A stretch of DNA of 64,000 nucleotides from Prostheceraeus crozeri (Eukaryota > Platyhelminthes > Polycladida > Euryleptidae), in NCBI GenBank assembly GCA_907163375.1, contig CAJQUW010007502.1:1-64000 (forward strand). The letters are read 5' to 3'. Shown one piece after another: positions 57,849-64,000 of the stretch. The position numbers were made by a program, and so were the translations under genes. Every line of letters begins with the position of its first letter. Position 1 is the stretch's first letter. Below the pieces are notes generated by a model. That model worked only from the letters and a program-made list of their open reading frames with translations. It made no database searches and was not told the DNA's origin.

Positions 57849-58117
57849 TCGGGGATTGGGTTTCGATCATGTATGATACACAGTGGTATCCGGGTGAAAT
57901 TGCCAATACACTGGACGAGGAACTTCAGGTGAAATGTATGCAAGTGATCGGAAATGGTCCGGGTGTCAAGTGGCCGCTGCACGATGATGTCCACTGGTAT
58001 CCAAAGACGGATGTTCTTTGCCGGATTCAACCACCAGTGCCAGTGTCAAATCGGGGGCTTCGGTTGCTTCAAAGTGACATGGAATCCATTCTCATGAACC
58101 TATCTGAATGGTCCTAA
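57815..58117 (+). CDS. Transposon-associated SH3/Tudor-like domain ORF
   Basis: This ATG-started 100-residue frame begins KYVIGDWVSIMYDTQWYPGE then IANTLDEELQVKCMQVIGNG then VKWPLHDDVHWYPKTDVLCR then IQPPVPVSNRGLRL. The pattern (V)GDWVxVxYDxxWYPGEV ... WPxxxDxxWYPxxxVLCxIxPPxPVSxR is a small beta-barrel module common at the C-terminus of transposon-borne proteins in marine invertebrates. It overlaps the OTU fragment in a different frame. The two are therefore probably one ancestral protein separated by a frame change, or two exons. Well preserved. Confidence 0.55.
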   Translation: MQRKHGVRKYVIGDWVSIMYDTQWYPGEIANTLDEELQVKCMQVIGNGPGVKWPLHDDVHWYPKTDVLCRIQPPVPVSNRGLRLLQSDMESILMNLSEWS

Positions 58118-58836
58118 CTCTCGACTGTGCCGGCTTCGAATGTCAATTTGCCTACCCTTCATAATTAATCTCATCCTTCACGTCGAGAAAGTTCTCTGCT
58201 AATTTACTTCATATTAGCGCACACAGATTTTTTTGTGTCCTAGACCATTATGTTTTTACATAGGCCCTACGCCTAGTCTATAAGCTCATTCAATTGAACA
58301 GTTTTGGAGATTTTTTACACACTTCCGATATCATGGAAGATTTTTGTAAGAGTGATTACTAATAACTATAAGCTTATTTTGACTTGCGATTGCGATGTAA
58401 TGTCGTAAGTAAGACATCATGTACAAGTTTGACATGCTAAACCGTCTAACCAGGACAGATCATTTTGAGATAATCACACATGTGGTTTGTTTACCGAGTT
58501 CAATGTGAAAAGCACTCTATTGTTCCGCGAAAGCATTTGTCTTACCAAAGGTATGAATACGTGATTGTAGCATAGCAAAATTACAACAATATCAAATCTA
58601 TCCAAATTACCCCACCCGTGGGGTAATTTGGACATACAGAGCACGTTTTAAACAAAATAGGTGGAGTATATCGTAAATTACATAAAAAGCTGCGGTTCAT
58701 ATTTTTTCGCGTAGTCCATACCTCAAATGTAAAGGAACATGTGATTAATGTCGCAAATAATTCTTTTTTTTCAGTAGAAAAATAGGCAAACTTAAGATCA
58801 TTGAAAATCCATTCCAAATTACCTCACCCTACCCTA

Positions 58837-59640
58837 TACAGGTTGGAAGGCCTACGTAACCGATATGTTCAAGGTGCTGTTCAGATCCTTACATTGGATT
58901 AAAAATTTGTAGGGTGAAGTGGAGTAAATGTGTTGCAAATTTGGGTCATGTTGATTTCAGCTGACTCAGTGAAAGGGTAGGCCTGAGTGTGTATTTTCGC
59001 TTTCGAATGGCATTATTTTGAAAATTTTGTCTAGTTCAATGTGTTATCTGATTTGCTGTCCACTACCTCTGTTTTTAGCAATATTCTGGTTTTGATAATA
59101 TGTAGGCTTCGATGGAAATACAGTTTTCATGTGTTAGGGGCCTATCCAATAAGAAAGTTATGATTTGAAACACACACATGGGGCCTATGTAAATAAATAC
59201 ATACATACATACATATACATGTAGGCCTACATACATACATATATATATATAGAATTATCGGTTAATTGACTGTAGTACCGTACCGTACCGGCAAGTAACA
59301 CAAGGACTGGCAAACAGGAAATTAGGACTTCGCTAGCTAAGGCTTATTGTGCATCAGAATATAAAACTGATGTTATTCATTCATCAGCTGTCTGAACGTT
59401 TGGAATGTGTCAGGTCAGGTGGCGTTACTCCCTCCCTGGCGACCTTCACCCTCAGTTTTTTTTTACCTTGTGCGCATCAGCAGTGATTCGCGTAACCCCT
59501 TTTCTCACGATCCCCCATATGCACGGTGGGTAATGCTTAAGCCTCGCTTATTGTGTCAGCTGCGGTAGCATATTCGACCGCAGTTTAGTCATTGCACGAC
59601 ATCTCAGGCTTCTCCGTTGTTTTTCCTTTGGACTTCAGAC
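58837..59640. other. Intergenic, with a short microsatellite
   Basis: No gene. It holds a CATA/TA microsatellite at 59,190-59,251 and a GTACC tandem (GTACCGTACCGTACCGG) near 59,276. Confidence 0.6.
59190..59251. repeat. ATAC/TA microsatellite
   Basis: Runs of ACAT/ATAC units interrupted by GTAGGCCTAC and ending in (TA)n. Confidence 0.8.
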
Positions 59641-59643
59641 ATC

Positions 59644-59877
59644 ATGCCAAATGTTGTGACCAGTTGTAAAAGTAATTACACTAAGGAACAGAAGTGCCTC
59701 CTTTTCATTTTCCCGGCATCCCATCACGTTGTGTTCCTTGTACTCCGTCCCAGAAAAATTCCGACTCAAGACATTAAGAGTCACCAACTCAAATATTTTG
59801 ATTCCATCGACAATATAGACTGCTTTGAATCTTTAAAATCGGATCTTTTCAAATACCGGTACTTTCGTGAAGATTAG
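59644..59877 (+). pseudogene. Possible degenerate THAP-domain first exon
   Basis: ATG at 59,644 begins MPNVVTSCKSNYTKEQKC ... LLFIFPAS, which resembles a THAP zinc-finger start (MPxxCxxxxCxSxYxxxxK ... FxFP). The first zinc Cys is absent and the expected Trp region is not clear. It lies about 820 bases upstream of the transposase-like gene. A TTTCTTAAATTTCAG acceptor at 60,693 suggests that the latter is preceded by an intron. So this could be its first exon, or an unrelated relic. Confidence 0.3.
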
Positions 59878-60692
59878 TGATGACAAGTAGGCCTATATAT
59901 CATGTGTTGATTTTCAGCCTTACCAAAGTATTGGTTTCATCGACATACAGGTGAAGCAGGGAACTTTGTCCGATACACCGGTACTCCAATTCCTTTATCT
60001 GATTGTCTTATTCCTAATAATCAGCCTAACGTTCTTGATTCAATTGTGCATTTTATTATGACATTGTCAGCACCGTCCAAGCCCCATTAGTGAGGAGTGG
60101 TGACGTTCATCATTCATTCACTTGAACGATTCATCATTCATTTTTCAAGAAGAAATCATTTTCCACATGTTTTAAAAACAAAGATTCGGAAACATCGTGT
60201 CAAATTTCTTTAAAAACCAACTTCAAATATAGAAAATCAACTCTTAAACGAACTAATCAAATTAATGGGATTCTCAAATGTATAGACAGTAACAGCAAGT
60301 TGATAGCAACAGTTCGAAGTTGACGTCAACAGGGGGGAAGGTGTGTACCAAAGTTGACTTAGGTTGACAACTGGGGGGAGGGGGAGAATCAGCAAAAAAG
60401 AGGTTTACGTCGATTGTGAACGACCCCTAAGTAGCTTACAATGCTAGATATTTTTGCATATCGCATACAGTGTAACACTATCTCATTTTTTAAAAAGTGA
60501 TGCATTTACATCGGTCGACATGTCAAATGACTTAGCATTCGTCACATGTTATATGTATTATCGAAAACAATTACATATCATAATTTGCATTTTTGTATCT
60601 TTTCGGCCTTGTTGTTGATTTAGATGAAGTTTTACAATTTGACAGATCTATAGAGGCATGAAGTGCTTACGATGCTTTTTTCTTAAATTTCA
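59878..60692. other. Possible intron or spacer
   Basis: No coding signature. It ends in a good 3' splice site (TTTTTTCTTAAATTTCAG, ending about 60,692). G-rich tracts occur near 60,330-60,390. Confidence 0.4.
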
Positions 60693-60698
60693 GTTGAA

Positions 60699-62650
60699 AT
60701 GGTTTCCAGACAAGCTACAAACAAATCTGTCCACCGATACCTTGAGAAAATACTTAGCCTCGATGGGAGATTAGACCATAGTTTAAGTGGCACCTCAGTC
60801 GATCCAGATTGTTCTGCGTCTATTTCAGGTCATTGCTCAATAATGAAAGACCATGATCTTGAAAACGAAAACGCTCAAATTGATACTTTGGATTTAGATA
60901 ACATTAATTCTTTTTTTCTTGGTCATGACATTCATGAGTCGCACGGATACGATGACGAAGAGTCTGACACTGCCGAAGAATCATTATTTGAGGAAATATG
61001 TCCAGGAAAAACGTTAGCAGAGGATTTATATCTTTTCATGATTATGTTTTGTATTAGTCGACGTGCCATGGGCTATTTGTTGGCGATACTCAAACGGCAT
61101 AACGTAAATGTTCCATCATCTGTCTATATTTTGAGAAAATGTGGAAAATCTGAAACAATGAATGAGATGCAATTATCAAACGGGCAATTTGGATACTGTG
61201 GCATACTAGAAAATATCAAATATTGTTTTGAAAAAGGTTTATTAAGTCTTCATGAAAAGGTTAACGACCTCACGATCTTCATAAGTGTTGACGGATTGCC
61301 GCTTTTTAAGAGCTCAAGGCTGGGTTTGTGGCCAATATTAATGTCAATCAAAGGAGTTTCGTTTCAAAAACCTTTACCAATTGCTTGTTTCTGTGGGATA
61401 GGAAAACCTCCACTTGAAGAATTTTTGCAAGCTTTGACAAATGAGCTGAAATTACTTCAGTCAGAGTGTATTAACGTGGAAGGCCGATTGTCAAAAATGT
61501 TTTCATTGCTGATGCGCCTGCAAGAGCTTTTCTTCAAGGCATCAAAGGACATGCCGCATCAAATGCATGTGGTTATTGTCGACTACGGGGTACATATGAT
61601 GATGGTCGAATGTGTTTTCCTGCTGAAGATTACGAAATGAGAAGTGATAGTGATTACAAGATGTTGGAAGAAAATAATCAATTAAAGTTGTCGCCGTTGG
61701 TAGATGTCTGTAATTTTGTCAATGACTTCCCTCCTGAATATATGCACTCGATCTGCCTTGGAGTCGTGAAGAAATTATGTACTTACTTTTTTACGCACGT
61801 CAAGCATGTTAATTTACCGTGCAGGTTAAGTGTTCGTGAAAAGGAACTAGTTTCAGAAAGAATATCCACGTACAGAAATTCATTGCCATTCGAGTTTCAC
61901 AGGAAGCTAAGAGGCTTAAAAGAATTCGAAAACTACAAAGCTGTTGAGTTTCGGTGTATCATCATGTATCTCGGACCTATAATTCTGAAAGGTATTTTGA
62001 AGGATACATATTATAATCATTTTCTCCTACTTCACTATGCTATCTATTGTTTTGCTTCGCCCAGTTTCTCAAGATTGCATTTCGATCAAGCTGAAGCGTG
62101 TATCGAACTTTTTTGTCAACAATCCCATGATTTGTATTCTAATAAATTACTCACATATAATGTGCATATAATACGGCATATTCCGTATTTCGTGAAGCAG
62201 TATGGTCCGCTTGATAGCTGGTCTGCTTTCATGTTCGAGAACTTTAATAGCTTATTGAAAAGACGATTGAAATGCAGTAATGGTATGTTTAAGCAATCGT
62301 TATCGAATCTCTTTCACATACGTGAGCTCTTCAATGATTCTATTGACTTTCCACTTCGCTATTCGTGTAAATTTCCAAATAATTGTTGTGAAATAGGAAA
62401 TAATATTATACTTTTGATAAAAGATATCAGACACTTGGATGGTAAAACTTATGTTTCTGGAAATGTTCTTGAGTTCTTAAACGACCTTTATCAGTATCCT
62501 TATCCTTCATCCTCATTGAAAGTAGGATATTACAAACGAACTTCCATAGTTGTCAGTGATGTTTTACCTACTAATAAATGCACCATATTTCTTGATCAGG
62601 ATTGTTATATTGTAATACCTTTCTGCAATCCTACTCTTGTTATGCAGTAG
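60699..62650 (+). pseudogene. EnSpm/CACTA-like transposase with one frameshift
   Basis: Two long frames (60,699-61,640 and up to 62,650) form one transposase. The first carries an acidic N-terminal region, helices, then ISVDGLPLFKSSRLGLWPIL with the first catalytic Asp (residue 198) and IACFCGIGKPPLEEFLQAL. The second frame is already open from about 61,475, before its first ATG. It reads VFIADAPARAFLQGIKGHAA then NACGYCRLRGTYDDGRMCFP, the family's (C)DAPAR block with a second Asp and zinc-knuckle-like Cys. It continues with DFPPEYMHSICLGVVKKL, FDQAEACIELF, NVHIIRHIPYFVKQYGPLDS and FMFENFNSLLKRRLK (possible Glu). The reading frame changes once near the A-run at 61,493-61,497. Everything else looks intact, so it is young or the shift is an assembly error. 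Confidence 0.75.
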
Positions 62651-63496
62651 AAAAGATTGTTCGTGCAGGTGGAAAGTCCGGTAAACCAGAGGTTCACTCC
62701 GACTAACTTCTTAATCTGGCAGGCGGTGGGCCCTTTTTTATTTTCACGATTTCTCCGAAACGCTTTGCAGTATAGCAGGACCAAATTTTACATAGAGTTA
62801 GATGAATATCTTGGGCACATGTATCTGAAATTTCAGCCCATACCTGACCAGGAAAGGTCGGAGTAAAAATGTTCAGGAGTTATCTTAGCCCACCACCACC
62901 TTGAGGGTTAATCTGTGACGCATTTCAGGTAACCAGTCGAAATAGATGAAGTTAATCGTTAAGTCAGCTTCTGTTTTTTCGGACTCAACTAATGAATGTT
63001 CCGACGCAAATAAAAAGATATAAATGATGTTATTGTTTTACTTTACGCATGTATTGTTGCCTGTATTTTATAAGTTGACCGTAAATATGTTGGCATTTAC
63101 AACTTTTTGGCTATTTTGTACTTTCAGACCAAAGCATGTGCGTAGGACACTTATCAGTTTTTAGATGTGGTTGCAAGCTTTAAGTCAAGTAACCTGTTGT
63201 AAATAATGGCTTTAGAGCAAATCAATATAAAACTGTGATTGAGGAACAATATATTTTCTCTAACGCACTTTCTATAGAGCTTAATTTTTACGGTGCCCCA
63301 CATAACTAAAGCTTAATAGAGAACTGTTGCCTCAAAGTTGATGGTGTTGAGAGTCTGGCAAATCTTTATATTAGTTCGGTAAATGTCCGACTTTCGTTTC
63401 ACGGATAATGTCTTCATCTCAATAAATGTTAGTTTGTAGGACTTTTAGTGTTTCTAACATAATTCCTTCTGTCTTAATTGAATTATTTCCCTTGTA
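62651..63496. other. Intergenic or downstream of transposase
   Basis: The 69-codon frame at 62,657-62,866 has no ATG at its start and is not recognised. Nothing else is seen; the right terminus of the transposase element was not located. Confidence 0.5.
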
Positions 63497-63853
63497 GATG
63501 AAATACATATTATTCTTTCATTCTGATGAACAAGTGGCATTAATTGATGAAACGGATGTCAATTTCATGGAGTATTCATATTGTGAAGATGAGTGGAAAT
63601 GGGAAATAAAAGCATTCTGGTCAAAGCCATATATGATGACGCTATATATGAAGCTTCTGTATTGATGGCCGTTGTAGACGACAACGATGACTGCTTCGAT
63701 CTCTTACGAAGACTACGAAGTATTATAGACAGGAAGAAATTCAAGGCTGCAAAGCTAATTGAATATCTCGGTACGAGGATTAAATACGGACGATTGAATA
63801 TTCAACCTCTTGAGGTAAGTGCCATGCTTGAATCAGTTAATCTGACCCATTAG
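63497..63853 (+). pseudogene. Possible Tudor/SH3-like exon, frame-disrupted or spliced
   Basis: After a TTTCCCTTGTAG acceptor-like site, an ATG at about 63,498 opens MKYILFFHSDEQVALIDETD then VNFMEYSYCEDEW. From about 63,590 a different frame carries ILVKAIYDDAIYEASVLMAV then DDCFDLLRRLRSIIDRKKFK. Together the pattern (F)xLxxFxDDxxxALIxxxxV ... VKxxYxxxxYEAxVLxxxD is that of small beta-barrel domains at the N-terminus of BEN-type and transposon proteins. The match runs across the frame change, so a one-frame disruption or short intron is likely. May belong to the nearby transposon or to a host gene continuing to the right. Confidence 0.35.
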
Positions 63854-63892
63854 ATATGTTGTAGCAGGTAAAGATGAGCGATCCAACCCGAA

Positions 63893-63962
63893 ACTCGACC
63901 CGAACCCGACTTAAAACCCGAACCCGAAAGCTCGGTTAAAGTCGGGTCGGGTCTGGTCGGAT
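63893..63962. repeat. CCCGAA/TCGGG-rich simple repeat
   Basis: ACCCGAAAC, ACCCGAACCCGAC and AACCCGAACCCGAAAG are followed by inverted GTCGGGTCGGGTCTGG, a short imperfect hairpin of degenerate hexamers near the right window edge. Confidence 0.55.
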
Positions 63963-64000
63963 TACGTCTTTTATCATTAACCCCAAAAAACGAAAAACGA

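Larger units (their letters stand above)
57090..58834 (+). mobile_element. TA-flanked DNA element with nested TIRs carrying an OTU-like gene
   Basis: The left tip GGGTAGGTTGGGGTAATTTG (57,090) and right tip (complement GGGTAGGGTGAGGTAATTTG, ending 58,834) match at 20 of 22 positions and are both flanked by TA. A second inverted pair lies inside: GTGGGGTAATTTGGATAGA at 57,475 and its complement near 58,597-58,615. The latter sits in a perfect local palindrome (TCCAAATTACCCC ... GGGGTAATTTGGA, 58,601-58,632). The coding fragments at 57,525-58,117 sit within both pairs. No transposase motif was seen. The TA duplication would suit Tc1/mariner-like mobilisation; superfamily uncertain. Confidence 0.7.

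Noticed and set aside
61610-62650. Second transposase frame as an independent gene starting at its ATG
   Set aside because: The same frame is open and conserved upstream of that ATG (DAPAR block), so it is the continuation of the first frame after one shift.
62657-62866. 69-codon frame after the transposase
   Set aside because: No ATG; not part of the transposase family's usual C-terminus.

Overview
The window is AT-rich metazoan DNA that is mostly mobile elements and intergenic sequence. No complete host gene, rRNA, intact tRNA or CRISPR array was recognised. The eukaryotic setting is clear from polyadenylation signals, GT-AG splice-like sites, LINE fragments, tRNA-derived SINE-like pieces and animal DNA transposons. 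The many TAGGCCTA-type words and a foldback element recalling sea-urchin TU elements suggest a marine invertebrate deuterostome, perhaps an echinoderm; this is inference only.

Region 1 (1 to about 9,480) is a Polinton/Maverick (adintovirus-like) element, cut by the left window edge. At least twelve tightly packed minus-strand ORFs are visible: adenain-like protease, capsid-like protein, basic pX/pVI-like protein, integrase with chromodomain, packaging ATPase, a second basic membrane-active-like protein, RING-like proteins, a possible exonuclease and unknowns. The ORFs look whole, which points to a young copy. A CCAAT/TATA promoter (7,821-7,868) and a mosaic of repeats with G-runs (7,874-9,480) close its right side.

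Region 2 (9,480-25,100) has no recognisable genes. It holds a 4.13-kb nearly perfect foldback element (11,148-15,279) with a perfect 9-bp target duplication, two full copies of an inverted-repeat MITE (17,385 and 20,236; a third fragment lies at 40,425) and a 335-bp hairpin element (23,001-23,335).

Region 3 (25,100-48,600) is a graveyard of LINE fragments (25,716; 25,990; 26,390; 31,280; 44,520; 48,139). It also holds a piggyBac-like non-autonomous element with two perfect DR1 nuclear-receptor-type sites (37,340-38,319), a 403-bp tandem duplication (43,665-44,467), hairpins at 46,154 and 47,529, and tRNA-like SINE pieces.

Region 4 (48,600-64,000) holds decayed or nearly intact DNA-transposon genes. 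These are a Crypton-type tyrosine recombinase (minus, 48,830-50,137), a hAT transposase fossil (53,360-54,930), a TA-flanked element with nested terminal repeats carrying an OTU-protease-like fragment (57,090-58,834), and an EnSpm/CACTA-like transposase (60,699-62,650) whose coding region is interrupted by one frameshift. A possible Tudor/SH3-like exon lies near the right edge.
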